Of a stretch of 64,000 nt of DNA, positions 56,653 to 64,000 are shown piece after piece. Position 1 is the first letter of the stretch, and each line of letters starts with the position of its first letter. Under the pieces are notes generated by a model. The model saw only the letters and a program-made list of their open reading frames with translations, made no database searches and was not told the DNA's origin. The stretch comes from Nostoc sp. PCC 7107 (GTDB taxonomy: Bacteria > Cyanobacteriota > Cyanobacteriia > Cyanobacteriales > Nostocaceae), in the NCBI RefSeq assembly GCF_000316625.1, contig NC_019676.1, positions 2,033,001-2,097,000 of the forward strand, in the 5' to 3' direction. Made by a program: the position numbers and the translations under genes.

Positions 56653-57186
56653 ATGAATGGTGTGAACATCAATCTCTATCTACTCCTAGAAAATCTCTTG
56701 TTTTTGACTGTTGCCACATCTTGGATTGGGATTTTAAGTCGGGTATGGAAACATCCCAAACCATATACTTTGCCTTTACCATTCCCTTGGTGGCACAAGT
56801 GGTAGTTCTTATCAATCCAAATACTAGGTGTACTACTACAACTACAAATTATGTTGTTGTGGGGCGTATGGTGGAAACACAGCGCTGTATTAGCTGTTCT
56901 GGGTTGGTACTTTATTATCTTGGGTTTGCAAATTTTGTTTGAAGTTGTAACTCTAAGAAAACTACAAAATGTAATATGGGTACTAGTGCCTTATATTTAC
57001 TTACCTTATCGTTTCTGGAAACTTTACGAAGGTTTGACACTGTTGGGTTCAGAACCTGAACTGCTGTGGGTGCGATATTTATTGATGTTTGAACTAGTGC
57101 TATGGATTGTGAACTACGCCATAGATGTATCGCAGCTACCCAGACTATTTCGTTGGGAAGTAGATTCAACATCTCTAACAAGTTAA
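56653..57186 (+). pseudogene. Membrane protein gene interrupted by an in-frame amber codon
   Basis: From the ATG at 56653 one frame runs 177 codons to the stop at 57184-57186, interrupted only by a TAG at 56803-56805 after PFPWWHKW. Sequence on both sides is hydrophobic and fits a small protein with four or more membrane helices. The downstream part could restart at ATG 56851 but has no good ribosome binding site. I do not recognise the family. Either a nonsense mutation (for example from CAG or TGG) or a sequencing error explains it. Confidence 0.6.
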
Positions 57187-57818
57187 CAGTTGAACATATT
57201 TATCAAGTGAATTTAAAATTTTGATGGCTGTGGTGGACAGTTTAAAAAGATGAACGTAACTTGCTGCCGTACACTGATAAATGGAGGTAAAGGTAATAAA
57301 TCATCTCCAAAACTTGCATTGTTTATTGGCTTCAGCTACAGTCAAGACATATTCCCTGGAGTTAAATTATGCAGATCAAGTTAAATGTTGAGGCATAAAT
57401 TGTATCTTATTTTACTTTTAGGGATTATTTCATCTCTTTTTTTATATATTTATTGAGAAAGATTTGCAATATAATTTCCAGGATTGGGAACTTACAAGCC
57501 CGTAACTTTAAACAACTTTTTAAAACACATACAAAAGGAATATCTAGCGATAAGCCACTACATAATTTAATCAAAAATTTAAAATTTTTCCGGAAAAGTA
57601 CAGTAATAACTTATTGGAGTTTAGCTGACAATATTGTGGAGACTTTATTAATTAGACAGTTTTTCTCTGGAAATGATGTTATAAAGTGGCAGTTTGCTTT
57701 TAAGCCCTAAATGCAAATTATTTCTGTTTATCTTTATGATATGCAGAAATTGTAGTCAAAAACACAATTGTTATTCACACCTCTTGTATCTGTAAAGCCA
57801 ACAAATGAGATAAGTTCG
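57187..57818. other. Intergenic region with only doubtful ORFs
   Basis: About 630 bp. An 85-codon ORF at 57453-57710 starts with TTG, lacks a ribosome binding site and shows no family features, so it is not annotated. No terminator or repeat was found. Confidence 0.45.
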
Positions 57819-58796
57819 ATGAGTACCTTTTTTTGTTCTGATTATGCGCGACAAGTAGGAGAAGATTTAATTGGTAGTGCTACCAATTACGAAACATATA
57901 TTTTAGTCGAGTGTCCGCCACCTTGGACTACAGAAACTTTTAATTCTCGATGGGTTCCTAAAAACTTACAAAGTTTAGAACAGGAAATTAACCATGCAAA
58001 ATTACCAGTTAGATTTCTTTTAATCGCTAATGATACATCACATAAAAATGACCAAACAACACTGTTAATTTATCAGAAAAAACAGGGTTTAAGTCATGGA
58101 TACTGCAAGTATGAATTTCACTTGCCAAATATTGAGCAAGTAGCAGGTGTGGTCAAAAAATGGTTAGCCAATAGAACCGCTGATTATCCAGTATACACAA
58201 ACGCAACAAGAGATATCTTAGTGTGTACACACGGTAGTCATGATAAATGCTGTGCTAAATATGGTAATCCTTTTTACTTCCATGCTGCTAATACTATTAA
58301 TGATTTGGAATTAGATAATGTGAGGCTTTGGAAGTCAAGTCATTTTGGTGGACATCGTTTTGCACCTACAGCCATAGACTTACCAGAAGGAAGATATTAT
58401 GGTGTTCTTGACCAAGAAATATTGAAGGCGATACTAACAAGGACTGGCGATATTCAATCCTTAGAAAAAGTTTATCGAGGCTGGGGAATTTTACCAAGTC
58501 AGTTACAAGTTTTGGAACGAGAACTAATTTTCCATTATGGATGGGATTGGTTTAATTACAAAGTTGCTGGCAAAATCCTGGAACAAAGTTTAGATAATCA
58601 GACACTTCTAGGTGAAATTAGTTGTGAAAGTCCTGATGGTTCTTTATATATTTATCAAGCTCAACTTATCAAGGATAATACTAAGTCTGTTAAACTTAGA
58701 AGTGCTTGTAATGCTCATCAAGAGTCAGTATTAGTGAAATATACTATTGCTAATGTCTGGCTGACATCAACAAAGGTGGTAACTTTGAGTAAATAG
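57819..58796 (+). CDS. Sucrase/ferredoxin-like family protein
   Basis: Protein of 325 residues of the sucrase/ferredoxin-like (thioredoxin-like ferredoxin) family. It carries the cysteine cluster CTHGSHDKCCAKYG and the histidine-rich SSHFGGHRFAPT that probably hold a 2Fe-2S cluster. The molecular role is unknown, although relatives often sit near siderophore or ABC genes. The ATG at 57819 was preferred over an upstream TTG. It converges on an ABC exporter gene with a shared hairpin between. Confidence 0.85.
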   Translation: MSTFFCSDYARQVGEDLIGSATNYETYILVECPPPWTTETFNSRWVPKNLQSLEQEINHAKLPVRFLLIANDTSHKNDQTTLLIYQKKQGLSHGYCKYEFHLPNIEQVAGVVKKWLANRTADYPVYTNATRDILVCTHGSHDKCCAKYGNPFYFHAANTINDLELDNVRLWKSSHFGGHRFAPTAIDLPEGRYYGVLDQEILKAILTRTGDIQSLEKVYRGWGILPSQLQVLERELIFHYGWDWFNYKVAGKILEQSLDNQTLLGEISCESPDGSLYIYQAQLIKDNTKSVKLRSACNAHQESVLVKYTIANVWLTSTKVVTLSK

Positions 58797-58896
58797 TAAT
58801 TTTAGGGTTAATCATCTACCAATATTTCTGTTGATTTATAAAAAATCTAGTTAATAGTATTTTTGTTTCAAAACTGCAAAGGAAAAATCAATAATT

Positions 58897-58924
58897 TAGG
58901 ATGGGTATGATCATGCCCATCCTA
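58897..58924. terminator. Bidirectional hairpin between convergent genes
   Basis: TAGGATGGG-tatgatcatg-CCCATCCTA is a nearly perfect 28-bp inverted repeat placed between the two stop codons. T-tracts are weak on both sides. Confidence 0.65.
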
Positions 58925-58937
58925 CTGAATCCAACGA

Positions 58938-60818
58938 TTAAGTTCCTAACATTTGTAAGTTATGCAAGGTTGCATACATACCCCCTTGTTGTAATAATTC
59001 CTCATGACTACCCTGTTCAATTAATTCACCTCGCTTGAGAACAAAAATGCGATCCACATTGCGAATTGTTGATAGGCGGTGAGCAATCACAATAGCAGTA
59101 CGTTTTACTAGTAACTGATCTAGTGCCTGCTGAACTAAAGCTTCTGTATTCACATCTAAACTTGCCGTTGCTTCATCTAATACGAGAATTTGGGGGTTAC
59201 GAATAGCAGCACGAGCAAAGGCTAATAGTTGTTTTTGACCACTAGAAAGATTTGTGCCACGCTCTCGCAATTGAGTATTATAGCCTTGGGGCAATTCTCC
59301 AATAAACTGAGCAATATTAGTATTTTGTGCAGCTAATTCAATTTCCTCGAATGTATACCTGTCTCCGAGGGTAATGTTACTTTTAACATTCCCAGCAAAT
59401 AAAAAGCCTTCTTGTAAAATGACAGCCATATAGCGGCGCAAGTCTGCTTGAGGGACTTCTCGAATATCAACACCATCGATTAAAATTCGTCCTTGGGTGG
59501 GTTCATAAAGGCGACACAGAAGCCGAATAATGGAGCTTTTACCTGCGCCAGTAGGGCCGACTAATGCGACTTTTTCGCCAGGACGAATCACAAAATCTAA
59601 ATCTTTGATGACAAAATCATCGTCTTTATAAGCAAACCAGACATGTTCAAAGCGAATTTCGCCTAATTCTGGTGTGGAGTTGAAACTTTGTGATTCCATC
59701 TCCGCCATGATTTCGTCTATGTAACCAAAGCTATGATCAAATACTGAGAAACGTTGATTGTTGCGATCGCGGATTTCTATCGGTTCATCTAAAATATCGT
59801 TAATTCGTTCAATGGCAGTAAAGCCAGCTTGAATAACGGTAAATTTTTCGGCAAAATCTCGCAATGGGTCAAATAATCGCTGGGCGTACAGAACAAATGC
59901 AGATAATACACCAAATGTCAGGTTTTGTTCCAACAGTAACCAACCACCCATCCATAATACACCTGCGATCGCGACTAAGCCAATCCATTCCAAGGTCGCT
60001 GATACCGCAGAATCATAAAAAATGGTCTGATCCATTTGGCCAATGTAGCGGTTGTTAACGCTGCGGAACAACTCTGCATTAATTTTTTCCCGCCTAAACA
60101 ACTGTACGACGTTAATACCAACAATATTTTCTTGTAGCTGGGAATTTAATAAAGACAGTTCTTCCCGTGCTTTATAGTTAGCTTTACGATACTTTTGCTG
60201 AAAGTAAATAATCAACCAGGTAATAGGTAGTAATATTAACAGCAGCAAACAAGCAAGTTGCCACTGAATAGACAACATAATCCCAATAATCACCACCATA
60301 GAAAATATATCGGAGATTATGCCGATCGCCCCAGTAGAAAATACATCTCCTAAAATTTCTACATCGCTAGTGAGTCTGGTAATTAATTTACCTACAGGTG
60401 TGCGGTCGAAAAAGCGGACTGCCAAAGATGTGACATGCTTAAATAAGTCTTGCCGAATAGCGGCTGTGATATTTTGTCCTAACTTCTGTAGCAGATAACC
60501 CTGGATGCTGGTGAAGAACATTCGGGTAACAATTGCCACCAAGATAAATCCTTCCAGGATATTTATCCCTTGCCACAGAGGAATATTCCTGAGAAACTCA
60601 TAAGTACTGGGTTCATTACGGATGAGAGAAATAGCTTGTCCAATCAATAATGGTTGTATGGCATTAGAGAAAGCAATCGGCACAAGCAATAGCATTGCCA
60701 AAGTCAGCAGTTTGATATCACGACGAGCATAGGGAACTAACCGCAAAAATAATCGCCAGTCATTGCCACGCCAACTGTCTCGTCTGTAGGATTTTTTCAG
60801 GGATTGGTAGATGCTCAT
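58938..60818 (-). CDS. ABC exporter, fused membrane and ATPase domains
   Basis: Half-transporter of 626 residues of the MsbA/MdlB type. Six membrane helices occupy about residues 30-330. The nucleotide-binding domain has Walker A GPTGAGKSS (near 416), Q-loop, signature LSSGQKQLLAFARA, Walker B ILVLDEATASLD and an H-loop IAHRLST. It would export lipid or drug-like substrates as a homodimer or with a partner. Residues 335-385 between the two parts include an extended acidic insertion (DEIMAEMESQSFN). It is not next to a second half-transporter. Confidence 0.93.
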   Translation of the reverse strand: MSIYQSLKKSYRRDSWRGNDWRLFLRLVPYARRDIKLLTLAMLLLVPIAFSNAIQPLLIGQAISLIRNEPSTYEFLRNIPLWQGINILEGFILVAIVTRMFFTSIQGYLLQKLGQNITAAIRQDLFKHVTSLAVRFFDRTPVGKLITRLTSDVEILGDVFSTGAIGIISDIFSMVVIIGIMLSIQWQLACLLLLILLPITWLIIYFQQKYRKANYKAREELSLLNSQLQENIVGINVVQLFRREKINAELFRSVNNRYIGQMDQTIFYDSAVSATLEWIGLVAIAGVLWMGGWLLLEQNLTFGVLSAFVLYAQRLFDPLRDFAEKFTVIQAGFTAIERINDILDEPIEIRDRNNQRFSVFDHSFGYIDEIMAEMESQSFNSTPELGEIRFEHVWFAYKDDDFVIKDLDFVIRPGEKVALVGPTGAGKSSIIRLLCRLYEPTQGRILIDGVDIREVPQADLRRYMAVILQEGFLFAGNVKSNITLGDRYTFEEIELAAQNTNIAQFIGELPQGYNTQLRERGTNLSSGQKQLLAFARAAIRNPQILVLDEATASLDVNTEALVQQALDQLLVKRTAIVIAHRLSTIRNVDRIFVLKRGELIEQGSHEELLQQGGMYATLHNLQMLGT

Positions 60819-61041
60819 AATGGGAGCATGATATTAATTTTATTTTGCACTGGGAAAACACGCCTATTTAATGTAGCATTCACACCCGTGGTCTAATGAT
60901 ACGTCAGACATATAAATTCCCAGACTCAGAAACAGACACAAGCCAGCTTACGCAAACATACTCAGCATTGGTAACAATATCATTTTGGGATGTGGGCAGT
61001 AGTTTACAAAGATAAATTTATGACTCAAGGTCATACATAAT

Positions 61042-61080
61042 AAAAGCAGCCTGTAATTTTGCTTACAGGCTGCTTTTCAA
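61042..61080. terminator. Strong terminator between convergent/tandem minus genes
   Basis: AAAAGCAGCCTGTAA (61042-61056) pairs with TTACAGGCTGCTTTT (61063-61077). A-rich and T-rich edges make it work in both directions. It ends the gene at 61095-63470. Confidence 0.9.
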
Positions 61081-61094
61081 CATAACTAAATTAT

Positions 61095-63470
61095 TTAGTT
61101 AGGCGCTCTGACACCATTTTTCCCTAATGCAGAATAGTCTACGGAGGGGAAGAGGCTATCTTGGCCACTTACCCTATAATCAAATCCCTGAATTGGGACG
61201 ATTTGCTTAAAGGTAATCTTCCTAGAAGAATCGGGTGATGTTCTGGCATTTTTGCCATAGGCATCTGTATAAATTACGGAAGATGAAGAATTATCAAAGG
61301 CTAATCTGGAAAAGTGACTCTCTATACCAACTGTCCCTCGGAAAGGTGAACGAGGATCATCCCACACTACTTGGCTACCAGCGGCTAGGGTTTCTTGGCA
61401 TAACAAGGTCTTAGCGAGAGGATGAGTAGAGGAATAACACAAATCCACTGTTCTACCAATCTTCGTGGTAGAAGAGGCATCATAAATCCGAGCAGGATTT
61501 GTAACTCTAAAGTAAAAATCACCGCGTACGAACTCTGTTAGCCAGTATTCAAATGTTCTTTTTTGAACTAAGGAAGACTGTTCTGCTTGAGTACCACGCG
61601 CATAGCAATCCTTTGTAGGAATGGCACGATGAGCGCCATCTGTTGGTTGGTTGAGCGGATTCGGCGTAATACCAGAAGGCAAGAATGCGTCACAATAAGT
61701 TGCTTCCGGTTCTTTGAAGTATCCAGGCGCACCAAACAAGCCAAACTGTTTGACGTTAAAAGCTTGTTGTCCATCACATTTACCTGCCACAAACATTTCA
61801 TGTGCCGTATTTGTGAGCGCATCTGGTGAATGTGAACCCATGTGTATTTTTACGAGTACATCACATTTTGTTGTGTTACTGCTATTGTTAGCATTGTACA
61901 TAGTCCAGTTATTGGCAACAAAAACCTTATGGCCAAAGTGGTCTTCATGTCTGGGATTAGCTGGGTCATTAATTGCGTGCTGTTCGTTGATATAGCCGAA
62001 AGCTGGCATACCCGCAGTAGTAAACACTTCTGAACCGCGTGGGTCATCGCCATGCTCATGACCATAGGTACAATAAGTATTGGTTTCTGGGTTGAAATCC
62101 ACCGGTGGGTGCCAAGTTGGGTAGATTTTATTATCGTCAGCTTTTACCCAATAAGTATCGTGTATCCATTTTGGACATTCCCAAGTTTTTCCAGGAGACC
62201 ATAGACCGTATGACTTAGCCAGTGTCGCAGAACTTGCAGGTAGCAAATCTTGTGTCCGCACTGGGCTACCAGCAATTGGTATAACAGGTGCTGGTCTGTT
62301 GACCATAACGGTAGATTGCCATTTTTGTACCTGGTCAATTGTCTGCGTTGTATCCTTTGCCCAGAAAGCGAACCAATTAAAGCGCATTGTGCTGTTAGTT
62401 CCTGGGAACCTGATAACTAGGTTTTGTATTCCTTTGGCAAGGGCTGTATTCAAAGTCAAAGGACAAGGAACAGTACGGTAGGTTGAGACAGAGCCGGTGC
62501 TGTTGATGCTACATGTTCCCAACAAAGTACCACTAGCCGAGCCTAAGCGCACTTCAACTGCATTAGTTCCTGAAGCCAAAGCAACGCGGAGCATCAGTGC
62601 TTCTGCACCACTGCCTAAATCAATGTTGTTGTAGACTGCATAGTTGCCTCCTGAAGTATTCGACAGTTCTTGAGTCTGTACACCAGGTAAAAGGAAAAAT
62701 GGATCTTCACTGTTTTCAAAATAATCTCCCCAAACTTTTGTTAACCCAACAGTGGAAGAAGACTTGAGTGCATCTATACGCTGAAAGACTGGCCAAGGTG
62801 CTTTAGAACTTGCTGGAATAGTTGATGTCGATGTTGTTGGTGGGTTTGATGTTGTTGGTGGGTTTGATGTTGTTGGTGGGTTTGATGTCGTTGGTGGGTT
62901 TGATGTCGTTGGTGGGGCAGCAGCAACAAAACTGATGTCACGAAAATAGTTCGTATTTTGGTAAGAATTCGTGGGGAACGCGCCTACAGTTGTGTTGTAC
63001 ACTCCATTGCTACCTGCCACTGAACTCAAATCTCCATTGACAATGGAGTTAGTCATCCCTCCATTCGTGGCTGGGTAATAAGTATTGGTGTTGACAGAGA
63101 CTACGTAGTTTGTATTGGCTTGAATATTCAGAGGTGTATTCAGAGCTTGTTGCTGCCAACCCGAAGGAGTTTCGTTGGCAAAAGTAACACTAGATAGGAG
63201 AGTTCCTGTTTCTGACCAAATTCTGCCAGTATGCGAGCCTGTCTCATTGGCAGGTTTCCAGAAGCGGATCGAGCTAACCTGTCCCTCTTTGGTACTGCGG
63301 AATTTCATACCTAATTCATAGGGAATTCCATCAGTCTTGAAAGTGCTAGGAGCTTGAGTTGTTAAAACTGTTAGGGGTGCAGTCTGGGCATGAATTATGG
63401 TGCTAGAGAAACTCAACAGCAGCGTAAGTGCCGCGAGTAGGCAAAACTTGATATATTTAATCTTCTTCAT
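61095..63470 (-). CDS. Secreted modular protein: DUF4082, CBM-like and His-rich domains
   Basis: Protein of 791 residues with a Sec signal ending near HAQTA. Residues about 30-190 look like DUF4082 (KFRSTKEGQVSSIRFWKP). A Thr/Ser/Asn/Pro repeat (TTSNPP x4-5) links to a carbohydrate-binding-like beta domain (about 245-375; YAVYNNIDLGSGAEALMLRV). The C-terminal 400 residues are unknown and rich in His/Asp: CTYGHEHGDDP, HEDHFGHKVF, KIHMGSHSPDALTNTAHE, which could bind metal. An extracellular role in polysaccharide binding or modification is inferred. It is encoded directly after the small gene at 63477. Confidence 0.75.
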   Translation of the reverse strand: MKKIKYIKFCLLAALTLLLSFSSTIIHAQTAPLTVLTTQAPSTFKTDGIPYELGMKFRSTKEGQVSSIRFWKPANETGSHTGRIWSETGTLLSSVTFANETPSGWQQQALNTPLNIQANTNYVVSVNTNTYYPATNGGMTNSIVNGDLSSVAGSNGVYNTTVGAFPTNSYQNTNYFRDISFVAAAPPTTSNPPTTSNPPTTSNPPTTSNPPTTSTSTIPASSKAPWPVFQRIDALKSSSTVGLTKVWGDYFENSEDPFFLLPGVQTQELSNTSGGNYAVYNNIDLGSGAEALMLRVALASGTNAVEVRLGSASGTLLGTCSINSTGSVSTYRTVPCPLTLNTALAKGIQNLVIRFPGTNSTMRFNWFAFWAKDTTQTIDQVQKWQSTVMVNRPAPVIPIAGSPVRTQDLLPASSATLAKSYGLWSPGKTWECPKWIHDTYWVKADDNKIYPTWHPPVDFNPETNTYCTYGHEHGDDPRGSEVFTTAGMPAFGYINEQHAINDPANPRHEDHFGHKVFVANNWTMYNANNSSNTTKCDVLVKIHMGSHSPDALTNTAHEMFVAGKCDGQQAFNVKQFGLFGAPGYFKEPEATYCDAFLPSGITPNPLNQPTDGAHRAIPTKDCYARGTQAEQSSLVQKRTFEYWLTEFVRGDFYFRVTNPARIYDASSTTKIGRTVDLCYSSTHPLAKTLLCQETLAAGSQVVWDDPRSPFRGTVGIESHFSRLAFDNSSSSVIYTDAYGKNARTSPDSSRKITFKQIVPIQGFDYRVSGQDSLFPSVDYSALGKNGVRAPN
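62833..62904. repeat. 18-bp tandem repeat encoding TTSNPP linker
   Basis: Four consecutive copies of an 18-bp unit (gttgttggtgggtttgat with one variable base), plus a partial copy, encode the Pro/Thr linker of the secreted protein. Copy number could vary between strains. Confidence 0.8.
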
Positions 63471-63476
63471 AATTAT

Positions 63477-63836
63477 TTAGCAATTGACGCTTTCTGCTGT
63501 GACACTAAAGTTAGTTTTGGCAGTACCCATCTTGGTATCAGCACCACCCAAGAGCATTCCTTCACCGTAAGCAAGGCTATTTGACCCTGATCTATACACA
63601 GGAAATTTCATGGTCACACTAGCTTGGTTATGCTTCGATGAAGTTGCGTTCTGTGTCAATTGCTTATTTGTCAGAAATTTATGGAGACTAAAATTCTCTT
63701 TCTGAACATACTTGTTGTTGCTTTGATTGGTTGGGGAGAGATTAGCTCTACAACTGGAAACAGACCAAAAAAAAGCATCATAAATAACAGGAGCAGTTGA
63801 TTCTGCTACTGTCACAAGGTCATTGAAAAGTTTCAT
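63477..63836 (-). CDS. Hypothetical protein upstream of the secreted modular protein
   Basis: Protein of 119 residues, stopping 6 bp before the start of the next gene, so probably in the same operon. It shows no signal peptide or membrane helix. The C-terminal half has KFPVYRSGSNSLAYGEGML and GGADTKMGTAKTNF, which look like beta strands. I do not recognise it. The ATG at 63836 follows an AGAGG box; a TTG at 63890 in the same frame is the alternative. Confidence 0.5.
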   Translation of the reverse strand: MKLFNDLVTVAESTAPVIYDAFFWSVSSCRANLSPTNQSNNKYVQKENFSLHKFLTNKQLTQNATSSKHNQASVTMKFPVYRSGSNSLAYGEGMLLGGADTKMGTAKTNFSVTAESVNC

Positions 63837-64000
63837 AGAACCTCTTAGCCTGATTGTCTTTATATCGGGAACATAACTTCTATCTAACAATTCAGAAGTA
63901 TTGAGAAATGAAAAATGAACACACTTTTTGACGATTGCTTCTCCCGAAATAAGCTCTAGAACTGATCTTCAGAAGAAACTGATCACGCAGTATTATGTTG

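Noticed and set aside
57453-57710. 85-codon plus-strand ORF
   Set aside because: TTG start, no ribosome binding site, no recognisable features; kept only as part of the intergenic note.

Overview
The window looks like chromosomal DNA of a filamentous (Nostocales-type) cyanobacterium. The evidence is abundant GCGATCGC (HIP1) octamers, heptanucleotide tandem repeats, a phytochrome with its Rcp-type regulator, an orange carotenoid protein with its fluorescence recovery protein, a PatA-like (PATAN) regulator heading a chemotaxis operon, and a cyanobacterial sucrose-phosphate synthase. All assignments were made by reading the sequence; no database search was run.

Layout. 0-8.2 kb: clpB, a LOG-family protein, a SnoaL-like protein, an SMI1/KNR4-HEAT protein and a D-Ala-D-Ala carboxypeptidase. 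8.2-24.5 kb: part of an extracellular contractile injection system (eCIS) locus. A minus-strand arm carries a histidine kinase, a NarL-type regulator, a Pvc16-like DUF4255 protein, an AAA+ ATPase and two DUF4157 cargo-type proteins with unrelated C-termini. A divergent plus-strand arm carries a second DUF4255 protein, the sheath, three tube-family proteins, two small chaperone-like paralogues and a short DUF6760-like ORF with no normal start codon. Spike, LysM, gp25-like, baseplate and tape-measure genes are absent here. Downstream, 23.0-24.5 kb has no long ORF but holds at least four related units, each a -10 box, about 95 nt and an intrinsic terminator; they look like a tandem family of small RNAs.

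25.3-32.8 kb: a five-gene chemotaxis-like operon (PATAN-REC, CheY, CheW, MCP, CheA-REC). 33-37.3 kb: small protein, Kir-type channel, MFS transporter, 2OG-Fe dioxygenase, secreted DUF6636-like protein. 37.6-44 kb: a light block of phytochrome, Rcp-like regulator, REC-GAF kinase, OCP and FRP. 44-49.9 kb: TPR protein, a GGDEF/EAL protein whose membrane domain has lost a segment, and murF. 50.4-54.7 kb: sucrose-phosphate synthase and an overlapping kinase/regulator pair. 54.7-64 kb: a MITE-like element, an ABC-2 permease, ExoD, a gene broken by an in-frame amber codon, a sucrase/ferredoxin-like protein, an ABC exporter and a pair of minus-strand genes encoding a large secreted modular protein and a small unknown.

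The most notable signals are (1) the probable -1 frameshift or non-canonical start linking the eCIS chaperone-like gene to the DUF6760 ORF, (2) the tandem small-RNA-like units, (3) the two eCIS cargo cassettes, one with a possible deamidase-type Cys/His pair and one split by a probable 1-nt insertion, and (4) a phytochrome with Cys-Cys in place of Cys-His at the chromophore site.
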